From assembly GCA_021161105.1 (NCBI GenBank), contig JAGHBG010000134.1, positions 1-9,809 of the forward strand: 9,809 bases of DNA, written 5' to 3'. Positions 1 through 6,221 of the stretch are shown in pieces (position 1 is the stretch's first letter; the number at the start of each line of letters is the position of its first letter). The DNA comes from Thermotogaceae bacterium. GTDB taxonomy: Bacteria; Thermotogota; Thermotogae; Thermotogales; Thermotogaceae. Made by a program: the position numbers and the translations under genes. The notes beneath the pieces were generated by a model. It did no database searches. It worked only from the letters and a program-made list of their open reading frames with translations, and was not told the DNA's origin.

Positions 1-192
1 GATGAAAGAAGAGACATTGATGGAAAGTATATATTCAGAGGTAACATAAGAAATAGAAAACTTGTTATTATAGATGATGTTTATACTACGGGTACAACTA
101 TTAAAAACGCTGTTGATGCGATTGAAAGGGTTGAAAGTAATCTGAAGATATATGCTTGCGTTATTGCAAAGGTGAAAAAAGTTCAGGGGTGA
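1..192 (+). CDS. ComF-family phosphoribosyltransferase, C-terminal fragment (5' end outside window)
   Basis: Only the last 63 codons are present, in frame from base 1 to a TGA at 190-192. The fragment contains the PRPP-binding loop of type I phosphoribosyltransferases: hydrophobic strand, two acidic residues, then the Thr/Gly loop (LVIIDDVYTTGTT, fragment residues 21-33). The preceding arg-rich stretch (ERRDIDGKYIFRGNIRNR) matches the region just before this loop in ComF proteins. ComF family members are usually linked to DNA uptake or PRPP chemistry, but their substrate is poorly defined, so only the family is assigned. The stop codon lies one base before the first possible trkA start, so the two genes are very probably co-transcribed. 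Another type I phosphoribosyltransferase remains possible because the N-terminal half is not visible. Confidence 0.8.
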   Translation, partial: DERRDIDGKYIFRGNIRNRKLVIIDDVYTTGTTIKNAVDAIERVESNLKIYACVIAKVKKVQG

Positions 193-196
193 TATG

Positions 197-859
197 ATGA
201 AAGTTGTTATCGTCGGAGGCGGAAAGGTGTCGTATTATCTTGCAAAGTCGATAATAGAAAAGGGCTATAAGGTTGTTGTGATAAACAAAGATGAAAAATT
301 CTGTAAGGAAATGGCAATGAAGCTAAAGGCTCTTGTCATAAATGGTGACGGTACAAAACTTAACATACTGTCTCAAGCTGAACTTTTAAAGGAAGACATT
401 GTTGTAATCCTTACACCTCGAGATCACGACAATTTAATGACTGCCCATCTTGTTAGGAAGTTTTTTGGTGTTGAAAGGATAGTGTCATTGGTAAACGATC
501 CTGAGAATGTTGATATATTCAAAGAATTGGGAATAAACACTGTAGTTAACCTTACTCTTTTAATAAATCAGACACTTGAAACTATGATGTTTGCAGATGA
601 AATAGAACAGCATATTCCTATAGAGGAGGAAAAATTGGTGTTTGTAAAATTTGAACTTCCTGCTGATTCTCCTGTTAAAGATAAGGCTCTTAAGGATATA
701 AAACTTCCACCAGAAAGTATTGTTTCTGCGATAATCAGGGAAAACGATGTAATAATTCCAAGAGGTGATACTGTTTTAAAGGAAGGGGACAGGGTCTTTG
801 TTATGTGTTCCCCCAGAGTCCAGACAAGAGTTACTGAACTTCTCCTGGGGGTGGATTGA
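197..859 (+). CDS. trkA: TrkA/KtrA-type regulatory subunit of potassium uptake system
   Basis: The product is a 220-residue cytoplasmic RCK protein that gates the membrane subunit encoded next door in response to bound nucleotide. Residues 1 to about 115 form a TrkA-N Rossmann fold: the loop GGGKVSYYLA (7-16) follows the first strand, NGDG lies in the next part, and VVILTPRDHDN follows. Residues from about 140 form the TrkA-C domain (DSPVKDKALKDI, then IPRGDTVLKEGDRVFVM). The glycine loop is GxGxxS rather than GxGxxG, and the end of the second strand carries Asn30 where NAD-binding relatives usually have Asp/Glu, so the ligand may be an adenine nucleotide other than NAD(H). Two ATGs lie in tandem at 194 and 197; 197 is preferred because the site AGGGGTGAT (185-193) is then better spaced. 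The length is typical of single-domain-pair KtrA proteins. Confidence 0.93.
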   Translation: MKVVIVGGGKVSYYLAKSIIEKGYKVVVINKDEKFCKEMAMKLKALVINGDGTKLNILSQAELLKEDIVVILTPRDHDNLMTAHLVRKFFGVERIVSLVNDPENVDIFKELGINTVVNLTLLINQTLETMMFADEIEQHIPIEEEKLVFVKFELPADSPVKDKALKDIKLPPESIVSAIIRENDVIIPRGDTVLKEGDRVFVMCSPRVQTRVTELLLGVD

Positions 860-2367
860 TGTACCCAGCAGGGGATTATGTAACAGTGTTAAAACGAAGG
901 TACAGAGTGACTTTGTGGAACCTGGGTAGTCTTTTTTTATGGTTTTCCCTTCTTATACTTTTTCCTGTAATTTTTGTGATCTTCTACCCGGAAGAGCTTC
1001 ACAACGGCTTGTATTTTGTGTATGCTGCTGTGATTTCTGCGCTTCTCGGATACTTTCTTCAAGTTACTTCAAGGATAAAAAAAGAAGAAGCGAGTCTTGT
1101 CACGATTCAAGAGGGAGCAGTTATAGTTCTTTTTTCATGGATTGGTGTTATTATGTTATCATCTCTTCCTTTTGTGTTTGCAAGAATATTGAACTTTTCT
1201 CAGGCGATTTTTGAAACGACAAGCGGGTGGACAACGACAGGACTCACCGTGGTTGATGTAACGAAAGTTTCTAAACTTTTTTTGGTGTGGCGTAGTGTAA
1301 TGCAGTATGTTGGAGGGGCGGGCTTTGCGGTTATAATGGTAGGATCGATAATTGGCCCAGGCGGTTTTGGGCTTTATTCTGCTGAGGGTAGAACAGATAA
1401 CATTCTTCCAAACATAAAAGATTCAGCAAAAATGATAATGGTGATGTATCTTACCTATGCAGTAGCTGGTATGGTAGCTTATATACTTGTAGGGATGCCT
1501 CCTTTTGATGCCTTTAATCATTCTTTAACTGCTCTTGCAACTGGTGGCTTTTCCACAAGAGCCGGTAGTATAGGGGAGTTCAACAGCTTTCCGATAGAGG
1601 TTGTAACCATTATTCTTATGTTTACTGGGGCTACAGGCTTTGGCATTCATTACACATTGTGGAAGGGTAATTTCAAGGCTTTTGTTAAAAATGGTGAACC
1701 CTGGCTTATGTTCTCGACTGTGGCTGTAACAGCTTCTGTTGTTTACGCAAAAGGGATTCATGTAGTGTTTAATGATAAGCTTAGTGCTTTTAGAGATTCG
1801 TTATTTCAAACAGTTTCCGCGCTTACTGGCACAGGATTTTCAACGGTTGATTTTACCACGAACAATTGGCCTATGTTTTCAACGGGGATGTTTATACTAA
1901 CAGTTTTAATGATTCTTGGTGGTATGATGGATTCTACATCGGGTGGATTGAAGCAATTCAGACTATTTGTAACACTGAGGTTAATCGTAGAAGCTGTGAT
2001 TAAATTTGTCTCGCCAAGATCAAGAGTTAGAGAAATAGTAGTGTGGAAGGGCGATAAACCAAAGGTAGTTGACGGCTCAATGACAAAAGAAATACTGCTT
2101 GTTTTTTCACTTTATTTTACAACGTACTTTACAGGTGTTACGATTCTTACTCTATATGGGTATAGTCTTCAAAACGCTATGTTCGAATTCGCTTCAGCTC
2201 TAAGTGGTGTAGGGCTTTCCTGTGGCATTGTACAGCCTGATATGCCTCTTGGAGCGATGTGGACGTTAACTTTTGGGATGTTCCTGGGCAGACTGGAATT
2301 TTTGGTTGTCATATATTCGATATCTAAACTCATTAGAGATGCTATGTTTGTTATGAGCAGGAGGTGA
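859..2367 (+). CDS. trkH: TrkH/KtrB-type potassium channel subunit
   Basis: The product is a 502-residue integral membrane protein that moves K+ (with Na+ or H+ coupling in some relatives) across the inner membrane and pairs with the TrkA-like subunit. It has the fourfold M1-P-M2 architecture. The four pore loops each end in a filter glycine: TTTGLT (G128), LATGGFST (G230), LTGTGFST (G326) and SGVGLSCG (G452). The segment GGMMDSTSGGLK corresponds to the intramembrane gating loop of the third repeat, which typically reads GG..GST.GG.K. Many hydrophobic helices are visible, beginning around residue 20. The ATG at 859 overlaps the last base of the trkA stop (TGATG), which indicates translational coupling; a TTG one codon earlier is less likely. 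The gene pair therefore supplies a complete Ktr-like transporter. Confidence 0.95.
   Translation: MYPAGDYVTVLKRRYRVTLWNLGSLFLWFSLLILFPVIFVIFYPEELHNGLYFVYAAVISALLGYFLQVTSRIKKEEASLVTIQEGAVIVLFSWIGVIMLSSLPFVFARILNFSQAIFETTSGWTTTGLTVVDVTKVSKLFLVWRSVMQYVGGAGFAVIMVGSIIGPGGFGLYSAEGRTDNILPNIKDSAKMIMVMYLTYAVAGMVAYILVGMPPFDAFNHSLTALATGGFSTRAGSIGEFNSFPIEVVTIILMFTGATGFGIHYTLWKGNFKAFVKNGEPWLMFSTVAVTASVVYAKGIHVVFNDKLSAFRDSLFQTVSALTGTGFSTVDFTTNNWPMFSTGMFILTVLMILGGMMDSTSGGLKQFRLFVTLRLIVEAVIKFVSPRSRVREIVVWKGDKPKVVDGSMTKEILLVFSLYFTTYFTGVTILTLYGYSLQNAMFEFASALSGVGLSCGIVQPDMPLGAMWTLTFGMFLGRLEFLVVIYSISKLIRDAMFVMSRR
2359..2366 (+). promoter_or_regulatory. Ribosome binding site of hisS
   Basis: AGGAGGTG is a near-perfect anti-16S match and lies inside the last codons of trkH, covering part of its stop codon. 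The only sensible downstream start in the hisS frame is the TTG at 2375, ten bases beyond the AGGAGG core, which is rather long. This explains why the gene starts with TTG and suggests that ribosomes finishing trkH help start hisS. Confidence 0.7.
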
Positions 2368-2374
2368 GGGTCTT

Positions 2375-3637
2375 TTGAAATATGCGCGTATAAAAGGAAC
2401 GAATGATATATACGGAGATGAGATTTCGTATTGGTATACTATTGAAGAAAGTGCAAAAAAAGTGGCAAAACTCTACGGTTATGGTGAGATAAGAACACCC
2501 ATAATTGAGCCAACCGAACTCTTCATCAGAAGCGTTGGAGAAGAGACAGACATTGTTCAAAAAGAGATGTATACATTTGAGGACAAAGGAGGAAGAAGTA
2601 TAACTCTTCGTCCAGAAGGGACTGCGCCTGTTGTGAGGGCTTTCATAGAGAATTCTTTTGTAAACAAAGGATTCCCTCAAAGATACTTTTATATAGGACC
2701 TATGTTTCGCTATGAAAGACCTCAGAAAGGAAGACAAAGACAGTTTCATCAGGTGGGATTTGAACTTTTTGGTTCGGAGTCTCCTCTTGCCGATGCTGAA
2801 ATAATACATCTTGCGGTTAAGCTGATTAAAGAAATAGGGCTTTCGAAATTTAAGGTTGTTATAAACTCTATAGGTTGCGAAAAGTGCAGGCCAAAATACA
2901 GAGATGCGTTAAAGCAATATTACGCGAAACACATTGATGAAGTTTGCGATGATTGTAAAAGAAGATACGACACCAATATATTAAGGCTTCTTGATTGTAA
3001 GGTTGATATGGAAATAGCTAATAAGGCTCCAAAAAGCACAGATTATTTATGTGGTGAATGTAAAGAACACTATGAAAACTTAAAAAAACATCTGAAGATG
3101 CTTGATGTGGAATTCGAAGAAGATCACAAACTTGTAAGAGGGCTTGATTACTACAACAGAACAGTTTTTGAGATAAGACATGAGCTTTTAGGGGCTCAGA
3201 GCGCTATTGCGGGTGGTGGAAGGTACGATAAATTGATTGAGATGATGGGAGGGCAAAGTGTACCTGCGTTGGGTTTTGCAATGGGAATGGAAAGGCTTAT
3301 AATAGCAATGAAAGCAGAAGGTGTAAAAATAGAACCGGCCCTTGTCAATCATGTCTATATAGCCCATGTTGGAGATGTTGTGGAAACTGCTCTTAAGATT
3401 GCAGAGGATTTGAGAAGACAGAATATAACTGTTGTAATGGATGTTATGGATAGGGGACTGAGAGCACAGCTAAAGCATGCGGATAGAATTGGAGCACTTC
3501 TTACAGTAATTGTCGGGGAAAATGAACTGGCAGAAGATATTGTAATTGTGAAAGATATGGAAAGTGGTGAAGATAGCAGAGTGGATATTAATTTTGTTGT
3601 TGATTTTGTTTTAGATAAATTGAACGAAATTTTATGA
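2375..3637 (+). CDS. hisS: Histidyl-tRNA synthetase
   Basis: This 420-residue class II aminoacyl-tRNA synthetase charges tRNA-His with histidine. The start region IKGTNDIYGDE is typical for the family. Motif 1 lies around residues 40-60, the ATP/histidine loop LRPEGTAPVVR at 78-88, motif 2 at 111-126 with Arg112 (FRYERP...RQFHQ), the histidine-specific signature RGLDYYNRTVFE at 255-266, GGGRYDKL at 280-287, and motif 3 (ALGFAMGMERL) at 298-308. The C-terminal anticodon-binding domain fills about 325-420. The insertion between motifs 2 and 3 holds three CxxC pairs (168/171, 191/194, 226/229), also seen in many Gram-positive and thermophile enzymes and suggestive of a metal site. Full length with all catalytic motifs distinguishes it from the HisZ paralogue. 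The start is TTG. The stop overlaps an ATG of the next frame at 3634. Confidence 0.97.
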   Translation: MKYARIKGTNDIYGDEISYWYTIEESAKKVAKLYGYGEIRTPIIEPTELFIRSVGEETDIVQKEMYTFEDKGGRSITLRPEGTAPVVRAFIENSFVNKGFPQRYFYIGPMFRYERPQKGRQRQFHQVGFELFGSESPLADAEIIHLAVKLIKEIGLSKFKVVINSIGCEKCRPKYRDALKQYYAKHIDEVCDDCKRRYDTNILRLLDCKVDMEIANKAPKSTDYLCGECKEHYENLKKHLKMLDVEFEEDHKLVRGLDYYNRTVFEIRHELLGAQSAIAGGGRYDKLIEMMGGQSVPALGFAMGMERLIIAMKAEGVKIEPALVNHVYIAHVGDVVETALKIAEDLRRQNITVVMDVMDRGLRAQLKHADRIGALLTVIVGENELAEDIVIVKDMESGEDSRVDINFVVDFVLDKLNEIL

Positions 3638-3651
3638 GAGGGGTGGTTGAG

Positions 3652-4560
3652 ATGAAACGTGTTGTGTTAATGATGTTTTTGGCTGTTTCGGTAATAATCT
3701 TAGCTGGTAGTCCTATTATACTTTCGTCGCTTTCCAGCCTTTACTACGTACGAAATCCTCTCGATAATTTGTTTAAGACGAACTGGCTTGAACTTGAAGT
3801 GTTTTACAGACCGCTTGAATATGATTTAAGCTATCAAAATGTATCATTAACTTTTCGACTTCCTTTAAACTACTTTTCAGCAGCTGTTACAGCATCGTAC
3901 GGTGGTGTAAACTTATTTGAAAAGATTCAAAATAGTGAGATAGATTGGAGCAATGCTATAAACAATGCAGGATTCTTTGCCAATGTGGCTTTTCAGCTGT
4001 CGGCATTCATGGCTGCAGTAACAGTTCCACCGTTTAATGTGAACTTTGAGAATAGTGAGGTTTACTTGAGTGATAACAGGGTCAAGTTGGCTCTTGGAAT
4101 TGGGAATGTAAAATTGGCTGCTGATTATAGTTCATATGTGCCAAAGTTAGTCAAGAAAGGTGGTGCGGCTCTTTATTACATAAACAATGATCTTATATAT
4201 GTTGATAGCGATGGTATAAGCATAAATAGTTCCCCCACCTGGTTGAATGCAAAAGTAGGACTTTTAGCAGATGCTGAAGGTTACGATGGAAGAGTTGTTT
4301 TAGACCTTGGATTTGATCTTTTAGGAGTAATTGCAATGCAAAATACCGAGGATTCTTCTAACGAAATTTTAAATTACATTTACGGTACCTTGGAGATAGA
4401 GGGTAAGCCATTGATAATAGGGGTTACTTATGGTAAGTCAAGGTTTCTCTTAAGTGGTGGTTTGAACTTGTTTGAAATGCTGAAGGGCTGGGTAGAAGTT
4501 GTGTTTGATCAGAAATTTGATATGCAAGGAATAGGAGCATTTGCACAGCTTTATTTCTGA
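3652..4560 (+). CDS. Exported protein of unknown function, probable outer-membrane beta-barrel
   Basis: I do not recognise this 302-residue protein by family. It begins with a clear signal peptide: MKR, then a hydrophobic core to about residue 18, with possible cleavage near the LAG at 17-19. No cysteine is present, so it is not a lipoprotein. The mature part has many short segments of alternating polar and hydrophobic residues (for example LELEVFYRPLEYDLSY, VSLTFRLPL, RVVLDLGFDLLGVIAM, GWVEVVFDQKF) and ends in GIGAFAQLYF with a terminal Phe. That pattern and ending are typical of outer-membrane beta-barrels, and Thermotogales have an outer sheath (toga) containing such proteins. The ATG at 3652 is preferred over the one at 3634, because AGGGGTGG (3639-3646) is well spaced from it and the signal peptide starts immediately. 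It is the last gene of the block and lies directly behind hisS. A periplasmic beta-rich protein is the alternative. Confidence 0.72.
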   Translation: MKRVVLMMFLAVSVIILAGSPIILSSLSSLYYVRNPLDNLFKTNWLELEVFYRPLEYDLSYQNVSLTFRLPLNYFSAAVTASYGGVNLFEKIQNSEIDWSNAINNAGFFANVAFQLSAFMAAVTVPPFNVNFENSEVYLSDNRVKLALGIGNVKLAADYSSYVPKLVKKGGAALYYINNDLIYVDSDGISINSSPTWLNAKVGLLADAEGYDGRVVLDLGFDLLGVIAMQNTEDSSNEILNYIYGTLEIEGKPLIIGVTYGKSRFLLSGGLNLFEMLKGWVEVVFDQKFDMQGIGAFAQLYF

Positions 4561-4571
4561 CAATAAAACAT

Positions 4572-4601
4572 AAGCCGCCCGGTAAAGGGGCGGCTTTTTT
4601 T
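4572..4601 (+). terminator. Rho-independent terminator, probably shared by the two converging operons
   Basis: A perfect 9-bp GC-rich stem (AAGCCGCCC, 4572-4580, with GGGCGGCTT, 4588-4596) encloses a 7-base loop and runs into a T tract ending at 4601. It lies 11 bases after the stop of the barrel-like gene. On the minus strand the stem is followed by ATGTTTTATT, so the same hairpin could also stop transcripts from the rpsF-ssb-rpsR operon, whose last stop is at 4627; that second role is inferred. Confidence 0.92.
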
Positions 4602-4626
4602 GTATTTTACTTTCACTATAGTTAAA

Positions 4627-4857
4627 TCACTGCTTTATATAAGGAAGGAGTGCCATTTGTCTGGCTCTCTTTATAGCAACCTTTACCATCCTTTGATGTT
4701 TTGCACAATTTCCGTTTATTCTCCTTGGAATTATTTTTCCTTTTTCGTTGATAAACTCTTTAAGAAGCTTTATATCTTTATAATCAACATAATCTACCTT
4801 CATTTCACACAATCTACATTTTTTAACTTTTTTCCTCCTTCTCCTTCTTATCGCCAT
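4627..4857 (-). CDS. rpsR: 30S ribosomal protein S18
   Basis: This 76-residue protein binds the platform of the 30S subunit as a partner of S6. The very basic N-terminus (MAIRRRRRKK) and the core KLLKEFINEKGKIIPRRINGNCAKHQR are diagnostic. The zinc-binding form of S18 is present: Cys14 and Cys17 (CRLC), Cys51 and His54 (CAKH). The ATG at 4857 is preceded on the minus strand by AAGGAGGTG with 8 bases of spacing. It is the last gene of the rpsF-ssb-rpsR operon, 17 bases after the ssb stop. The length is typical. Confidence 0.98.
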   Translation of the reverse strand: MAIRRRRRKKVKKCRLCEMKVDYVDYKDIKLLKEFINEKGKIIPRRINGNCAKHQRMVKVAIKRARQMALLPYIKQ

Positions 4858-4874
4858 TTAAAACACCTCCTTAA

Positions 4875-5420
4875 TTAAAATGGTGGTTCGTCTTCCTTTG
4901 ATATATCCTCGTCAGGATATTCTTCGTTCAGGTCTATTTCTTCTTTATCATCAAGGTCTATTTCTTCCTCATAGTAGTCTGTTTCTTGTTCTTCTGTTTC
5001 TAACGGCATGTCTTCAAGACTTTCCTCCATATCTATATCAGATGGTGTAGATTCGTCCGCAACATATTCGCCTGTAGTAGTTTCTTCTGGTTTCCTATCA
5101 AGCGGAACAACGTTGTAAGCGTATATATCGTATGTGGTTCTTCTTTGTCCCGTTCTGTCAGTCCACCTGTTGGATCTCAGCTCTCCCTCAACCAGGATTA
5201 GCCTTCCCTTAGTTAAGTAGGTGGATACAAAGTTCACAATATTCTCGCTAAAGGAGAAGACATTGAAAAAATCAGTGTCCCCGTTACCATTGCTGGTTTG
5301 TCTTCTTCTCCTATCAACAGCTATTCTGAACCTGACAATTCTCGCTCCTGACGGAGTCATTCTCTCTTCCGGATCTGCTACTAACCTTCCAACGAGAATG
5401 ACTTTGTTAAAAGATTTCAC
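4875..5420 (-). CDS. ssb: Single-stranded DNA-binding protein with long acidic tail
   Basis: The 181-residue product coats single-stranded DNA during replication, recombination and repair. Residues 1 to about 107 are the OB fold: FNKVILVGRLVADPEERMTPSG, RFRIAVDR, FFNVFSF, KGRLILVEGELRSNRWTDRTGQRRTTYDIYA. The tail from about 110 to 175 is almost entirely Glu/Asp with Thr, Ser and Tyr, and contains a tandem element (EEIDLDDK, EEIDLNEE). The last residues DEPPF form the acidic tip that recruits partner proteins in bacterial SSBs. The tail makes it longer than the compact SSB of T. maritima. The start is GTG at 5420, one base after the rpsF stop, with GGTGGAG upstream, so translation is probably coupled to rpsF. 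Its position between rpsF and rpsR is the standard bacterial arrangement. Confidence 0.97.
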   Translation of the reverse strand: MKSFNKVILVGRLVADPEERMTPSGARIVRFRIAVDRRRRQTSNGNGDTDFFNVFSFSENIVNFVSTYLTKGRLILVEGELRSNRWTDRTGQRRTTYDIYAYNVVPLDRKPEETTTGEYVADESTPSDIDMEESLEDMPLETEEQETDYYEEEIDLDDKEEIDLNEEYPDEDISKEDEPPF

Positions 5421-5421
5421 T

Positions 5422-5805
5422 TTACTCCACCTTCTCTTCTATAACATTGGTTTTTTTGCTTTTACTTTTTCTTTCTTTTTTCTCGATATCGAATCTTCTG
5501 AAAGTTTGCCACCTGATGATCTGAGGAGTTACTCTGAAGAAATATTCAAGTTCTCCAAGTTTTTCCCCATCTGCTCTGAAGTATACCACCGTGTAATCTC
5601 CTTCAGAGTAATGCTTAATCCTGTAGGCAAACTTTTTTATGCCCCACCTTTCAATTCCACCATTTCCCATACTCTCTTCGAGAGCTCCACCTACTCTTTC
5701 TTTGATTATGGAAATAACTTTGTTGACCAGTTCGTTCCTTTCCTCCTCAGGAACATCAGGTGCAATGATGAACATCGTTTCATAAAACCTGAGTTTATCT
5801 GCCAC
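5422..5805 (-). CDS. rpsF: 30S ribosomal protein S6
   Basis: This 127-residue protein sits on the 30S platform with S18. Diagnostic segments are RFYETMFIIAPDVPEEERN, the GIKKFAYRIKHYSEGDYTVVYFRADGE stretch, and FFRVTPQIIRWQTFRR; a Lys-rich tail follows (FDIEKKERKSKSKK). Two GTG codons are in frame at 5814 and 5805. The first lies inside the ribosome binding site itself (AGGGAGGTG), so the second is chosen; it gives MADKLRFYETMF, with 8 bases between the GGAGG core and the start, and agrees with the N-terminus usual in S6. It is the first gene of the rpsF-ssb-rpsR operon and has its own promoter and structured leader. Confidence 0.95.
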   Translation of the reverse strand: MADKLRFYETMFIIAPDVPEEERNELVNKVISIIKERVGGALEESMGNGGIERWGIKKFAYRIKHYSEGDYTVVYFRADGEKLGELEYFFRVTPQIIRWQTFRRFDIEKKERKSKSKKTNVIEEKVE

Positions 5806-5811
5806 TTTCTT

Positions 5812-5820
5812 CACCTCCCT
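5812..5820 (-). promoter_or_regulatory. Ribosome binding site of rpsF (decides the start)
   Basis: On the minus strand the sequence reads AGGGAGGTG from 5820 to 5812. Its GGAGG core is 8 bases from the GTG at 5805, while the upstream GTG at 5814 is part of the site itself and cannot be the start if this site is used. Confidence 0.8.
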
Positions 5821-5833
5821 CGGACCTATTTGG

Positions 5834-5856
5834 GTCTTTCGCTTCTTGCGAAAGAC
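5834..5856 (-). promoter_or_regulatory. Leader hairpin of the rpsF-ssb-rpsR mRNA
   Basis: A perfect 9-bp inverted repeat (GTCTTTCGC with GCGAAAGAC) around a 5-base loop lies between the predicted transcription start (about 5864) and the rpsF ribosome binding site. No T run follows, so it is not a terminator. Downstream on the mRNA comes AGGTCCGAGGG, then the ribosome binding site. S6:S18 is known to bind its own rpsF leader in several bacteria through a stem with a CCG bulge; a CCG is present here, but I could not fold a convincing match, so that role is only suggested. Confidence 0.6.
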
Positions 5857-5863
5857 AGGACAC

Positions 5864-5892
5864 TTAATGTAATATACATTAAAGTTAATGTA
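5864..5892 (-). repeat. Three copies of half-site TTAATGTA over the rpsF promoter (candidate operator)
   Basis: TTAATGTA occurs at 5864-5871, inverted as TACATTAA at 5875-5882, and again direct at 5885-5892. The first two form a perfect 8-3-8 palindrome over the -10 element and predicted start of rpsF. The first and third are exactly 21 bp apart, two helical turns, and the third lies in the spacer towards the -35. This geometry fits binding of a dimeric regulator that would block rpsF transcription. AT-richness makes some of it possible by chance. Confidence 0.45.
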
Positions 5893-5899
5893 TAATCAA
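5871..5899 (-). promoter_or_regulatory. Promoter of rpsF-ssb-rpsR
   Basis: On the minus strand TTGATT (5899-5894) and TATATT (5876-5871) are separated by exactly 17 bases, a good housekeeping-sigma pair. The predicted start near 5864 leaves a leader of about 60 bases to the rpsF start. It is back to back with the secE promoter, with 19 bp between the two -35 boxes. Confidence 0.75.
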
Positions 5900-5918
5900 C
5901 ATCGGTTTTTGGTGTGGC

Positions 5919-5946
5919 TTGAATCATGATTATCATCTGTTATAAT
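5919..5946 (+). promoter_or_regulatory. Promoter of secE-nusG-rplK-rplA
   Basis: TTGAAT (5919-5924) and a consensus TATAAT (5941-5946) are separated by 16 bases. The -10 is extended by TG one base upstream (TGTTATAAT). The predicted start near 5953 gives a leader of about 48 bases before secE. Confidence 0.8.
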
Positions 5947-5954
5947 ACAGCCTG

Positions 5955-5975
5955 TATGGGGATGATCTCCCTATA
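5955..5975 (+). promoter_or_regulatory. Hairpin at the predicted 5' end of the secE operon mRNA
   Basis: TATGGGGA (5955-5962) pairs with TCCCTATA (5968-5975), 8 bp including one G-U pair, with a 5-base loop TGATC. It begins only about two bases after the predicted transcription start and ends 10 bases before the secE ribosome binding site (GGGAGGAGG, 5986-5994). A 5'-terminal stem can protect mRNA or set its turnover; whether this one does is inference. Confidence 0.45.
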
Positions 5976-6000
5976 TGTTTTTTATGGGAGGAGGATGGAC

Positions 6001-6201
6001 ATGGGAAAGCTTAGAAATTTCTTCAGAGAAATAAAGATGGAAATAAAAAAGATTCACTGGCCATCGAGGGAAGAGCTCTGGGGAGCCACCGGTGTTGTTG
6101 TAATAATTCTAATAGTAACGGGCTTTTATTTTGCGTTTCTCGATTTGGGATTTTCTGCTTTAATGAAGCTTGTGTTTAAGATGCTTGGACTTACCTATTA
6201 A
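6001..6201 (+). CDS. secE: Preprotein translocase subunit SecE
   Basis: This 66-residue membrane protein is the single-helix clamp of the SecYEG export channel. The amphipathic N-terminal helix (LRNFFREIKMEIKKI), the conserved WPSREEL turn (20-26), and one transmembrane segment from about 29 to 47 give the bacterial SecE layout. The frame stays open upstream, but the ATG at 6001 is chosen because AGGAGG (5989-5994) lies six bases before it; an ATG at 5995 abuts that site. It is the first gene of the operon, 20 bases before nusG. A tRNA-Trp or rpmG gene, often found upstream in other bacteria, is absent. Confidence 0.95.
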   Translation: MGKLRNFFREIKMEIKKIHWPSREELWGATGVVVIILIVTGFYFAFLDLGFSALMKLVFKMLGLTY

Positions 6202-6221
6202 GTTTTTTGGGGTGTGATAAG

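Noticed and set aside
2351..2809. Long minus-strand open frame opposite hisS
   Set aside because: It lies fully antisense to the strongly conserved hisS start region, has no recognisable domain and no ribosome binding site; it is a by-product of hisS codon use.
5221..5895. Plus-strand open frame of 224 codons opposite ssb and rpsF
   Set aside because: It runs antisense to two certain genes, and its low-complexity hydrophobic translation matches no family; the two conserved proteins on the minus strand explain it.
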